Shown here in pieces: positions 1-7,775 of a stretch of 19,319 nt of DNA. Source of the stretch: Bacillota bacterium. GTDB lineage: Bacteria > Bacillota > Clostridia > Christensenellales > Aristaeellaceae. Position numbers and translations under genes: made by a program. The stretch is taken from positions 1-19,319 of the forward strand of contig JAEZJP010000256.1 of assembly GCA_023415715.1 (NCBI GenBank). The letters run 5' to 3'. Position 1 is the first letter of the stretch, and each line of letters opens with the position of its first letter. The notes beneath the pieces were generated by a model. It worked only from the letters and a program-made list of their open reading frames with translations. It had not been told where the DNA came from and made no database searches.

Positions 1-1
1 G

Positions 2-94
2 GGCGGCTCCGTAAAACCGGCACAGAATATTGTTGTCCCTACAAAGCTCATGGTAGGAACCACAACCGGGGAATGTCCCAAAAACGGAAAGTAA
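2..94 (+). CDS. C-terminal tail of an unidentified gene, cut by the window edge
   Basis: Thirty codons are open from the left edge to a TAA at 92-94. The stop lies 18 bases before the alpha-mannosidase start, and the mannosidase ribosome binding site follows it directly, so the two genes look like one operon. The visible end contains NIVVPTKLMVG, which resembles the last strand of sugar-binding proteins of ABC importers; such a gene would fit next to a glycosidase. That assignment is an inference from about ten residues. The reading frame itself is supported only by being open and by the tight spacing. Confidence 0.4.
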   Translation, partial: GGSVKPAQNIVVPTKLMVGTTTGECPKNGK

Positions 95-112
95 CCACAA
101 AGGAGAACGCAA

Positions 113-3100
113 ATGCTTGCCGAAAAAAGCATGAATCAAACGCTGGCCAAACTGAAAAGGTTGGAAAATACCCTTTCGCTTCTTCTGTTTCAAAAAGTGG
201 GTGAAGTCCCCGTCCGCTTTTTTCAAACTGCCGATTCCCTTCATCATATCCCGGAAGAATATGAGTTCGGCCCACTGCCGGAAAGCGGCCGCTGGGGCGG
301 GGAATCCCAATACGGCTGGTTCCTTGGCGCCTATGAGGTCCCCCGGGAACTTACCGGGAAGAACCTGTTCCTTTACCCCCGCATCGGCGGCTATGAAGCC
401 ACGCTTTGGGTGGACGGAAGGATTCACAGCAATATTGCCAACAAAATACTGGTAGGCAGCCACGGCAACCATTACTGCAACCGCTTCGTCACAAACGCAA
501 AGGCGGGGGCGAATATTGAAATTGCCCTGGAGTATTACGCTTTTCACGACATGCCGGGCACCCAGCCCCTTACCCAGGAATCCTATGATGACTATACCTA
601 CCCCATCGGCCCTGTTGACGTGTGCCTTCGGGACGATGAATTGATGGAATACCTGTTTGATTTAAGGACTCTTACCACGCTTTCGCAGGCGCTGCATGAA
701 GACAGCTTCCGCAGGGCGGACATCCTTTACACGCTTTCCAAGGTGCACGCGCTTCTCTATTACGATCCGGATAAGGCCTCGGAAGCGGACTTCAGAAATG
801 CCCTTAGGGAAACGCACCCATTGCTAAAAGAACAGCTTCAAAAAAAGAACGGGCCCACAGCGCCTTACGTGGGCCTCACCGGGCACAGCCATATGGATAC
901 CGCCTGGCTGTGGCCCATTTCGGAAACGGTGAAAAAGTGCGCCCGCACCTATGCCAACCAAATGAACCTGATGGACGAATATCCGGAGTATACCTTTGTC
1001 CAATCCTCCGCCCTGCACAGCGATTGGATCAGGGTGCATTACCCCGAGCTTTTTGCGCGCATACAACAGCGTGTGAAGGAGGGGCGGTACGAACCCAACG
1101 GCGGCGTGTGGGTGGAATGCGACTGCAACCTGACCGGCGGCGAATATCTGCTGCGCCAGTTCCTTTGGGGCCAGAAGTTCACGCAAAAATATTTCAATTA
1201 CAAAGCCGACACCTTCTGGCTGCCGGACACGTTTGGCTACAGCTATGCCATCCCTCAAATCATGAAGGGGTGCGATGTGAAATACTTCCTGACCACCAAA
1301 ATGGCCTGGAACGATACCAACCGTTTCCCCTATACCTCCTTCTATTGGCAGGGGCTGGACGGCACCAGGGTGCTTACCCACTTGAACCTCACCCATCAGG
1401 GGCCGGACCCTTCCACGCTGCTGGAGATCACAAGCGGCGGGCCGGCGATGAAAAACCCCATAGAAGAGAAGATGGTTTCTCCTATGCGTCTGTTTTCTTA
1501 CGGCAAGGGCGATGGGGGCGGTGGGCCTGAGTTTGAAATGATAGAGATGAGCCGGCGTATAGGCGATCTGGAAGGTGTTCCGCGCTCCGGGCATATCAGC
1601 GTCAGCAGCTTCATGCAAAAGCTGGAGAGCGAGATCAGAGAGCCTACGCTGTATGCGGGAGAATTGTATCTTGAGCTTCACCGGGGCACGCTTACCAACC
1701 AGCATACCATCAAGCGCAACAACAGGCTGCTGGAGATCGCATTGCATGACTTGGAGATGCTGACTGTTCGGAATGCGGTGTTCCGTTCAAAACCTGCTGA
1801 CGGGGAAAACATACGTCCCCTGATGAACACGCTGCTTACAAACCAGTTTCATGATATCCTGCCTGGCACCTGCATCCACAGCGCCCATGCCCAGTCCATC
1901 GCCGAAACCTCCCAGGCGATATCATACGCCAGGGAACAGGCGCAGAGGCTGATTTCCGGGCAAGATGAAGGCGATACCGTCACGCTTTTCAATACCCTGT
2001 CCTTTGACCGGCAGGATACGGTATATCTTAAAGCACAGCCCGGCATGCACATTGCCGGCGGGTATCATCAGCAGCAATTTTCTGATCTTGAGGGGCGGGA
2101 GATGCTGGCCGTATCAGGCACCGTACTTCCGTCTTTCGGCTCTTTGGCCCTCCGCTGGGAAAAGGGCGAGGCGAAAGAAGACGCTGTACCCTTCCGCATG
2201 GAAGGCGGTACGCTGACCACTCCCTTTGCTAAAATTCGCTTCAATGAAAGCGGGGCCATTGCATCCTTTATAGATCTGAAAACAACCCGGGAACTTGTCG
2301 CCAAGGATGGATACGCCTTCAATACCTTCCTGGTGGCGGAAGACCTGCCCGCAGCCTGGGACAACTGGGATATTGACGCCGACCTGGAGGATAAATTCCG
2401 CGATTCAGGCCGCCTTGTAAGCCGTGAAGTCATCGCCCTGGGACCCGTGGAAGCGCGCATCCGCAGCGTGTACAGGATCACAGACCTGACCACCATCACC
2501 CAGGACATGGTGTTCTCCGCCGATTCGCCCCTCGTGGCTTTTGATACCGTCATGGACTGGCAGGACAGCCACCGTTTCCTGAAAGCCGCATTTGATACGG
2601 CGCTCCTTTGTGACGGGGTGCGTAATGAAATTCAGTTTGGCTACATCAGGCGCAGCAACCACAGGAGCAACACCACTGAAAAGGCCCGCTTTGAAACCTG
2701 CAACCATAAATATTCCGACTTGTCGGAATTCGGGTACGGCCTGGCAGTTTTAAACGACTGCAAGTACGGCCTCTCCGTGCGTGAAGGCTCCATGCGTTTG
2801 TCGCTGCACAAGGGCGGCGAGCGCCCGGACCGTGAAGGCGACAAGGGCCGCCATGTATGCCGGTATGCCATACTGCCCCACGAAGGCGGCTTCTCCTCCC
2901 AAACGGTGGTGCAGCCCGCCTACTGCTTCAACTACCTGCCGCTTGTAAAGGATGGCACCAATGTGCTGCCCGCCCTTTTGAGCGTGGATACGCCGGGTGT
3001 CATCGTTGAGACGGTAAAGCCCTGCGAGGATGCCGGCTGTGCCTATATCCTGCGGCTGTACGAATCCACCGGCGCGTATGTGAATGCCACCCTTTCCTTC

Positions 3101-3229
3101 GGGCATACGGTAAAGGGCCTTGCACTTACCAATATGCTGGAGGAGGAGCAGGAGGCTTTGGAGGCTGGGAAATCCGTTGCCCTCACCTTCCGGCCATTTG
3201 AGATCAAAACGCTAAAGGTCTCTTATTAA
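113..3229 (+). CDS. GH38 alpha-mannosidase, intact
   Basis: This 1038-residue protein is a glycoside hydrolase of family GH38, which releases alpha-linked mannose from mannosides and N-glycan fragments with retention of configuration. No signal peptide is visible, so it is probably cytoplasmic and acts on imported oligosaccharides. The metal-binding motif HSHMDTAW lies at residues 258-265 (H258, H260, D262), and WLPDTFGY at 369-376 supplies the expected nucleophile Asp372. The order is an N-terminal sandwich-like domain (about 1-245), catalytic barrel (about 250-540), helical middle region (about 540-640) and large C-terminal beta domain. Length is normal for the family. The ATG at 113 is chosen because AAAGGAG ends seven bases before it; ATG codon 7 has no such site. 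Linkage specificity cannot be read from sequence. The stop is TAA, and no clear terminator follows. Confidence 0.93.
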   Translation: MLAEKSMNQTLAKLKRLENTLSLLLFQKVGEVPVRFFQTADSLHHIPEEYEFGPLPESGRWGGESQYGWFLGAYEVPRELTGKNLFLYPRIGGYEATLWVDGRIHSNIANKILVGSHGNHYCNRFVTNAKAGANIEIALEYYAFHDMPGTQPLTQESYDDYTYPIGPVDVCLRDDELMEYLFDLRTLTTLSQALHEDSFRRADILYTLSKVHALLYYDPDKASEADFRNALRETHPLLKEQLQKKNGPTAPYVGLTGHSHMDTAWLWPISETVKKCARTYANQMNLMDEYPEYTFVQSSALHSDWIRVHYPELFARIQQRVKEGRYEPNGGVWVECDCNLTGGEYLLRQFLWGQKFTQKYFNYKADTFWLPDTFGYSYAIPQIMKGCDVKYFLTTKMAWNDTNRFPYTSFYWQGLDGTRVLTHLNLTHQGPDPSTLLEITSGGPAMKNPIEEKMVSPMRLFSYGKGDGGGGPEFEMIEMSRRIGDLEGVPRSGHISVSSFMQKLESEIREPTLYAGELYLELHRGTLTNQHTIKRNNRLLEIALHDLEMLTVRNAVFRSKPADGENIRPLMNTLLTNQFHDILPGTCIHSAHAQSIAETSQAISYAREQAQRLISGQDEGDTVTLFNTLSFDRQDTVYLKAQPGMHIAGGYHQQQFSDLEGREMLAVSGTVLPSFGSLALRWEKGEAKEDAVPFRMEGGTLTTPFAKIRFNESGAIASFIDLKTTRELVAKDGYAFNTFLVAEDLPAAWDNWDIDADLEDKFRDSGRLVSREVIALGPVEARIRSVYRITDLTTITQDMVFSADSPLVAFDTVMDWQDSHRFLKAAFDTALLCDGVRNEIQFGYIRRSNHRSNTTEKARFETCNHKYSDLSEFGYGLAVLNDCKYGLSVREGSMRLSLHKGGERPDREGDKGRHVCRYAILPHEGGFSSQTVVQPAYCFNYLPLVKDGTNVLPALLSVDTPGVIVETVKPCEDAGCAYILRLYESTGAYVNATLSFGHTVKGLALTNMLEEEQEALEAGKSVALTFRPFEIKTLKVSY

Positions 3230-3316
3230 GCACGAATTTTTAGCACTACAGCCGGCATTTGATCCGAAAAAACGTTGCTGAAATGAACCGGCACAAGCGG
3301 GCGATTGATAAGTGCC

Positions 3317-3610
3317 CATCTGGCTCAATCGGCGCATTGCTCACTGCCGTTCGCACTACCATCCAGCTCAATCGGCGCACTGCTGCGCTGCCGCTTGCAT
3401 CGCTTGTTTCGCCGGCCTCCTTTATCTCGCTTCATCCGCCACTGGCGGCGCTCGATTCCGGAGCCTGTTTCGCCAGCCTCCTCTACCCCTCCCTTATCTC
3501 TCCATCTGGCTCAATAGTCGCATTGCTTCGCTGCCGCTCGCACTGCTCCTTTTCGCCAGCCTCCTCCGCCTCGCTTCATCCGCCACAGGCGGCGCCTCGG
3601 CTACGGAGCC
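3317..3610. repeat. Direct repeat cluster, two full units and one partial unit of about 107 bp
   Basis: Units at 3360-3465 and 3503-3610 align along their whole length. Each begins CATCYRGCTCAAT, passes through GCTGCCGCTYGCA, a TTCGCCRGCCTCCT block and CTTCATCCGCCA, and ends in GGAGCC. A third copy of only the first 40 or so bases lies at 3317-3358, and a fragment of the middle block recurs at 3470-3500. The copies differ by scattered substitutions and small indels, so they are old or were acquired separately. They are not coding. Confidence 0.75.
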
Positions 3611-3633
3611 ACTGGCGGGGTCGGGGTTTCGGA

Positions 3634-3738
3634 GCCCCTACAGCTGCAAAGATGTATTGGCTTTCCTTCCGGCTCCTATAAGCCACAGCATGGAAGTCAA
3701 CAAACACACAGCGTTGTAGGGGCGATTATTAATCGCCC
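3634..3738. repeat. Palindromic repeat with TGTAGGGG ends
   Basis: CCCCTACA near 3634-3641 is matched by its complement TGTAGGGG at 3715-3722. Immediately next to the right arm is a near-perfect palindrome, GGGCGATTA-T-TAATCGCCC (3720-3738, nine-base arms and one central base). A second element with related GTAGGGCGGGG ends lies at 7531-7631. This is typical of short dispersed palindromic repeats rather than of a terminator, as no T-run follows. Confidence 0.6.
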
Positions 3739-3880
3739 GTTTCGCTTCCTCTATCGGCAAGTTGGAGGAAGGTATGAACCTCCAAAAATATACCTTTCAA
3801 TTCATTAATATCATCGGGTTAGATACCCATGATACAGTCATCACCCCAAGGGATGAAAACAGGTGTAGGATACATGTTTG

Positions 3881-4005
3881 AAGCCTTCCCCTTGAGGGGA
3901 AGGTGGCGCGCAGCGACGGATGAGGTGTTTGACCGCGAATACTTACGATCCATTACCACCTCAACAATCGACTTCGTCGACAGCTTCCCCTCAAGGAGAA
4001 GCCTT
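3881..4005. repeat. MITE-like element of about 125 bp
   Basis: The ends are inverted copies: the left end reads AAGCCTTCCCCTTGAGGGGA and the right end, read on the other strand, AAGGCTTCTCCTTGAGGGGA, with about 21 of 25 bases matching. Each end contains its own small CCTTCCCCTTGAGGGGAAGG-type palindrome. The interior encodes nothing. The size, terminal inverted repeats and lack of coding capacity fit a non-autonomous miniature inverted-repeat element. I recall very similar end sequences as common intergenic repeats in Clostridia, but cannot confirm that here. No target-site duplication is obvious. Confidence 0.65.
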
Positions 4006-4040
4006 GGAATGCTTTTCGCACAGCCAGTTGTCAGGGCAGA

Positions 4041-4095
4041 AAAAAAAGAAACCTGCCAAATGCTTTAATGAAGGACATTTGGCAGGCTGCTTTTT
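4041..4095 (-). terminator. Intrinsic terminator of the GH4 gene
   Basis: A perfect 11-base stem CCTGCCAAATG (4052-4062) / CATTTGGCAGG (4076-4086) with a 13-base loop lies 21 bases past the GH4 stop. On the minus strand it is followed by a T-rich run complementary to 4040-4050. A shorter T-run on the other side (4091-4095) could also let it act on the plus strand. Confidence 0.85.
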
Positions 4096-4106
4096 ATATT
4101 GATATA

Positions 4107-5510
4107 TTACCGAAGAGAATCCTTCCATTTCTTGGTCAGATATTCCTTTGTGTTTTGCAGCATCTCCCGGAACATTTTTTCTCCGTCTTTCGGGCCGACA
4201 GCCGCCATCTGCGGATCATTCAAAAAAGTTGCAAGGCCTAGGGCATAATCGCAGTTCGTGGCAGCTTTCACTGTATTCTCCTGCCCTATCACCTGCCGTG
4301 TGACAAGAGCGTCCACCCCTTTGGGCAGCGCGCCGGCAAATATGGGGGCGATCTCATTGCGGCGGAACAGCGCGTTTGTTTCTACCACCGCATCCTTGGG
4401 CAGGTTCTCAACCTGACCCCGGTTGGGGATATTGACGTTGGAAACCATTTCGCCAAGGCCCAGCAGCGCCTTGATCAAAAGGTGGCCCTCCTCGCCGGAG
4501 CCGTCCAGCACTACAGGCTCTTTCCTACTTAGCAGCGCCTCCCGCTTTGCCAAGCGCTTTTTTAAATCGTCCTCCCGCCAGTCCACCGTGGTCAGGCCAA
4601 ACCCCCAGGAGCGAACCGTTTCGGGATCTTTCAAATACCAGGGTGGCATGAATTCCGCCAGATGCCGGTCCCCTGCGGCGGCAATCAATTCATAGCGGCG
4701 GAAAAGGTCAAACTTGACCCGGTGGGAGCATTCGAAGGAATTGTTTATCCAGTTTTCGTCTTTTCCCTTTATAAAGCCGGTTTCATAGTACTTATCCACA
4801 AACCGTCGGTACAGTGGAAACAGATCCTGGCCTTCGAAACTTGCATTGTACAACCAGGTGAAATGGTTGATGCCTGTGACGCCCGTTTTAATTTCTGTAC
4901 GGTCGACGCCCTTGATCCCTTCCATATCCTCCAGCATGGCTGCCAGCAGCTTTTGGGTGCCGAATACCTCATGGCAGCAGCCGAACGCCTTGATTCCGGG
5001 GAAGACCGTGTACAGCGTGCACATGCAGACGGTCATGGGGTTCGTATAGTTGATCACCCAGGCTTCCGGCGCGTAATCCCTGATCGCCTCCGCAATTTCC
5101 ACAAACATTGGCACGGTGCGCATGGCGCGCATGAACCCGCCGGGGCCTGCCGTATCGCCCACCGGCTGCCATACGCCGTAGCGCTCCGGCCAGTGCACAT
5201 CCGAGCGCATTTCCTGAAACGTTCCTGGCAGTATGGAGATTACCACAAAGTCCGCATCGGACAAGGCGTCTTTCAGCGTACTGCTGACTTCATAACGCCA
5301 GCGGGATTTGGCTTCCTTATGAGCAGCAATCATATCCCCTATGATTTTGTTTTTCTCCGCCGCGTCCCGGTCGATATCGTACAGCCGAACCAGGCCCTCC
5401 ATTTGCGCATCCATGGCCAGGTCCTTCATAAAGCCCCAGGCCCAGCCACGAGATCCGCCGCCGATATACGCTACCTTCAAGCCCATAACCAATCCATTCA
5501 CGTAATCCAT
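4107..5510 (-). CDS. GH4 glycosidase, probably alpha-galacturonidase (LplD-like)
   Basis: This 467-residue protein belongs to glycoside hydrolase family 4, whose members use NAD+ and a divalent metal to oxidise C3 and eliminate the glycosidic bond. The Rossmann motif is IGGGSRGWA (16-24). NYTNP (154-158), the metal-ligand region GCCHEVFG (177-184) and GINHF (213-217) supply the expected Asn, Cys and His. ISILPGTFQEM with SDVHWPERYGV (91-113), and the phrase around CCHEVFGTQ, resemble the LplD alpha-galacturonidase branch more than the MelA or maltose-phosphate branches; that subtype call is from memory. The protein has no signal peptide, so it is cytoplasmic. GGAGG seven bases before the ATG supports this start rather than ATG codon 9. 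It lies 14 bases behind the broken AraC gene on the same strand, a typical regulator-enzyme arrangement for pectin or glycan use. Confidence 0.85.
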   Translation of the reverse strand: MDYVNGLVMGLKVAYIGGGSRGWAWGFMKDLAMDAQMEGLVRLYDIDRDAAEKNKIIGDMIAAHKEAKSRWRYEVSSTLKDALSDADFVVISILPGTFQEMRSDVHWPERYGVWQPVGDTAGPGGFMRAMRTVPMFVEIAEAIRDYAPEAWVINYTNPMTVCMCTLYTVFPGIKAFGCCHEVFGTQKLLAAMLEDMEGIKGVDRTEIKTGVTGINHFTWLYNASFEGQDLFPLYRRFVDKYYETGFIKGKDENWINNSFECSHRVKFDLFRRYELIAAAGDRHLAEFMPPWYLKDPETVRSWGFGLTTVDWREDDLKKRLAKREALLSRKEPVVLDGSGEEGHLLIKALLGLGEMVSNVNIPNRGQVENLPKDAVVETNALFRRNEIAPIFAGALPKGVDALVTRQVIGQENTVKAATNCDYALGLATFLNDPQMAAVGPKDGEKMFREMLQNTKEYLTKKWKDSLR

Positions 5511-5524
5511 AAAAAGCCTCCATA

Positions 5525-6694
5525 TTACTCAGACACGCTCATGGCCGTGTCTTCCTTTTGCCCTATCATCTGCCTGTATTGCGCAGGCGTCATGGCCATA
5601 TGCTGCCTGAACCTGCGTATAAAGCCGGAAGCGTCATAATAGCCAACCGCAAGGCCGATGTCCTTTATGGGCATCCTTGTGCCGCCGAGCATCTCCTTTG
5701 CCTTTTCCATGCGCAAGAGGAGCAGGTATTCCGATGGTGTCATGCCGCTGAGTTCCTTAAAATCCAGCGACAGGCGCACTGCACTGAAGTTCAGCGCCCT
5801 TGCGTCGCCTGCCCGAAGCGCCTTGCGGAAGCCGTCCAGGTAGCTGCGGGTGAAGGGCACAATATCCTTGGCTGCGGCACTGACATCATGAAAACACAGC
5901 ACATGGGCATTGCCCATCACAAACCTGTTGTCATAGGCGGTGCTGGCCTCCAAATAGGCATTGCCAGCATGTGTGAAATCGTGGTGCACGTTGCTGATGG
6001 CCACGGCCACGCCCGCCTCCGATGATGTAAGCATGTTTTGCACACGCCAGGCCCACTCCTCCAGCGCGTCATCATTGTCCGCAAAGCGCACGAACAGAAT
6101 GTTCCAGCGCCAGCAGCTCCACATAATATCCCGTCACATCGCCTCTTAAAACGCGGTGACCTTTTCCATGTTCGGCAGGCTTGCGTCTTTCACCGGCGCG
6201 CCCAGCAGGGAGACGGCGAAGCAGGCCTTGTCGATATTCATATCCAGCTGAGCGGCGGCCTTTACGGCATCCTTCCTCGAAGGATACCGGTCCTTCACAA
6301 AATCCTTGATGAAGTTTGCCTTGCGCGCAGGCAGGCTTTGATCCAGCCTCGTATTCAGGTCTTCATTCCTATCCACAAGTTCCTCGATGCCGCTTTGAAT
6401 GGCTTCAAAGTCATCCTTTCCCGGCACCGTTGTGGAAAACAGATAGCGCAATTCCTTGATGGGTTTCGTATGCCGCCTGGAAAAATAGATCGTAAGCACC
6501 ATGCATGGGATGCTCAGCGCGAACAGGAACAATCCCAGGCCGAGCTGCGCCCGGCCCATATCCTTCCACATGGTTTCCATGGGGATCAGGGTGGCGTACT
6601 GCATGTTGAATTTGTGCCCGCGCCGGGCCACCAGCAGATACTGCCGGCCGCCGTACAAAATGTCCTTCGACAATACATCCTGGTTATCCTTCAT
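5525..6694 (-). pseudogene. Broken membrane-bound AraC-family regulator (YesN-like)
   Basis: Two open pieces belong to one gene. The upstream piece (6694 to 6146) has the end of an extracellular sensor domain, a membrane segment (about residues 49-70, LGLGLFLFALSIPCMVLTIY), a HAMP-like RRHTKPIKEL and a coiled linker. The downstream piece (6124 to 5525) has a ligand or dimer region and a C-terminal AraC helix-turn-helix (DIGLAVGYYDASGFIRRFRQ). Between them the correct continuation LRGDVTGYYVELLALEH is found in another frame. One T seems lost from the T run at 6148-6151, and two bases are lost (or one gained) near 6098-6104, which restores the frame. The first half of the sensor domain, roughly 350 residues by comparison with full-length relatives of about 750, is missing: a TAG stands directly before codon 1 and a GH10 remnant begins about 40 bases away. 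An intact copy would be expected to control the GH4 gene. Confidence 0.85.
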
Positions 6695-6735
6695 CTAACG
6701 GCAGAAGGCTTTGTACTTGAATAGGAGGCTCTTAT

Positions 6736-7490
6736 ATGCAGTGGATCCATGTACGGCTGGACGGCCCCGGCGGCACGGCTTTGCCTAAGCCCCAGTTGGA
6801 ATCGGTATACGCAAGCACCTTGGATTTTGAGCCGGACGAGCGAAGGCAGCGCATATTGCCGGATGGCACGGTGGAGCTGGCAGTCACCCGCACGCCCTAT
6901 ATGGTGCATGCCAAAATCAACCGCTGCTGTATGGCAATATCTGGGTCATGGCCGATAACCTGGGTGAAGGATATACGGGCGGCTTCGTGGATTTTGTATC
7001 CGAGGCAGACCGTGCCTATTTGTAAGGAAGCAAAAACCCTAAGCGAAGGCATCGTCCTCTCCCCCACTGCCCAGGGCCATCTCTATGCCGCACAGGAACT
7101 TACCCACTTGGCCGATCGGGGCGTAAGCACGCCGGAAAACAGGCTATATGCCCTCTCCCACGCCATCTATGCCGCGGAAGCCGCATTATTCGAAAGTGCG
7201 CAACAAAAAGCCTTCGCCGCCCCCAGGGACGACCTTCTGCTGGGCTGCAATTTCGCCCGCTTCACCACCCCCGGCGCACAGTATGCCAAGTTTTTTGCCC
7301 AGGCCTTTGATTTTGCCACGCTGCCCTTCTATGCCGGCCGCACCGTACCTGAAAAGAACCGCTACGACTATGCCTATATCGACGCTGCGCTGGATTTTCT
7401 GCAAAGCAAAAACATTACCCCAAAGGGCTATCCCCTGTGGTTCGGCCACCAAAGCGTCAACCCTCCCTGGCTTTTCTTAAGAAGACGTAA
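6736..7490 (+). pseudogene. Remnant of a GH10-like endo-xylanase family gene
   Basis: A good ribosome binding site (TAGGAGG) precedes the ATG at 6736. The reading then shifts: LLYGNIWVMADNLGEGYTGG continues in a second frame from about 6925 and ends at a TAA near 7022-7024, while KEAKTLSEGIVLSP resumes in the first frame. Later, LLLGCNFARF, AFDFATLPFYAG and ITPKGYPLWFGHQSVNPPWL match the start of a GH10 catalytic barrel, including the KGHPLxWH-like strand. Similarity stops at about 7480, before the region that would carry the acid/base Asn-Glu and the nucleophile Glu, so no active enzyme can be made. The open frame runs on to 7689 only through a palindromic repeat. Its ancestor would have been a beta-1,4-xylanase or a related protein; family confidence is moderate. 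Confidence 0.7.
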
Positions 7491-7530
7491 ATATACCTAT
7501 CGAAACTATGAATGCATCGATGGGTTCAGC

Positions 7531-7631
7531 GTAGGGCGGGGCTTGCTCCCGCCTCCGTTTCTCATGCATCTGTGCATAGGCCAGAATTGCTTTGTGCCGT
7601 TACCTGCGGCGGGAGCAAGCCCCCGCCCTAT
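7531..7631. repeat. Palindromic repeat with GTAGGGCGGGG ends
   Basis: The left arm (7531-7553) GTAGGGCGGGGCTTGCTCCC plus GCC is matched in reverse by the right arm ending CCCCGCCCTAT (7608-7631), about 22 of 23 positions, enclosing 54 bases. The outer ends resemble the TGTAGGGG ends of the element near 3715. It sits just past the point where the GH10 remnant loses similarity. It could fold into a large hairpin, but no T-run follows, so it is not a standard terminator. Confidence 0.75.
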
Positions 7632-7707
7632 GCCAGCCTTGTTGAAATGCCATGGTTTTCTACCAATGATTCTGGCAAGGATACATTAAAGTTTTGCTTA
7701 AATATTG

Positions 7708-7745
7708 GAGGCCGCCATTTGCCATGGCGGCCTCGTTTAATATAT
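7708..7745. terminator. Probable terminator of the ABC/DUF4340 operon
   Basis: A perfect 11-base stem GAGGCCGCCAT (7708-7718) / ATGGCGGCCTC (7724-7734) with a five-base loop lies about 40 bases past the DUF4340 stop. The flanks are A/T-rich on both sides (TTTAATATAT on one, CAATATTTAAG on the other) but lack a pure T-run. The strong GC stem and its position suggest termination of the leftward operon. Confidence 0.65.
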
Positions 7746-7775
7746 CTCCTTGTTGTTATCCAGCCTTGGTGCTCA

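Larger units (their letters stand above)
3230..4051. other. Gene-free, repeat-rich intergenic region
   Basis: About 820 bases between the GH38 gene and the GH4 terminator hold no credible gene. Open frames exist (for example 3259-3681 and 3312-3719 on +), but they translate to Ser/Ala/Leu/His-rich text, overlap each other in different frames, lack ribosome binding sites, and are made of the direct repeats described separately. From left to right: about 90 bases of unique sequence, three direct-repeat units (3317-3610), an outward-facing CCCCTACA/TGTAGGGG pair, a palindrome (3720-3738), about 140 bases of unique sequence, and a MITE-like element (3881-4005). Confidence 0.7.

Noticed and set aside
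824..1747. A 307-residue open frame opposite the alpha-mannosidase
   Set aside because: It is fully antisense to a clear GH38 catalytic domain, has no ribosome binding site and no recognisable motif.
3259..3719. Overlapping Ser/Ala/His-rich frames after the mannosidase
   Set aside because: Made of imperfect direct repeats, readable in several frames at once, and without start signals.
4662..5639. A 325-residue open frame on + across the GH4 gene
   Set aside because: Shadow of the GH4 gene; its text is a byproduct of the real frame on the other strand.
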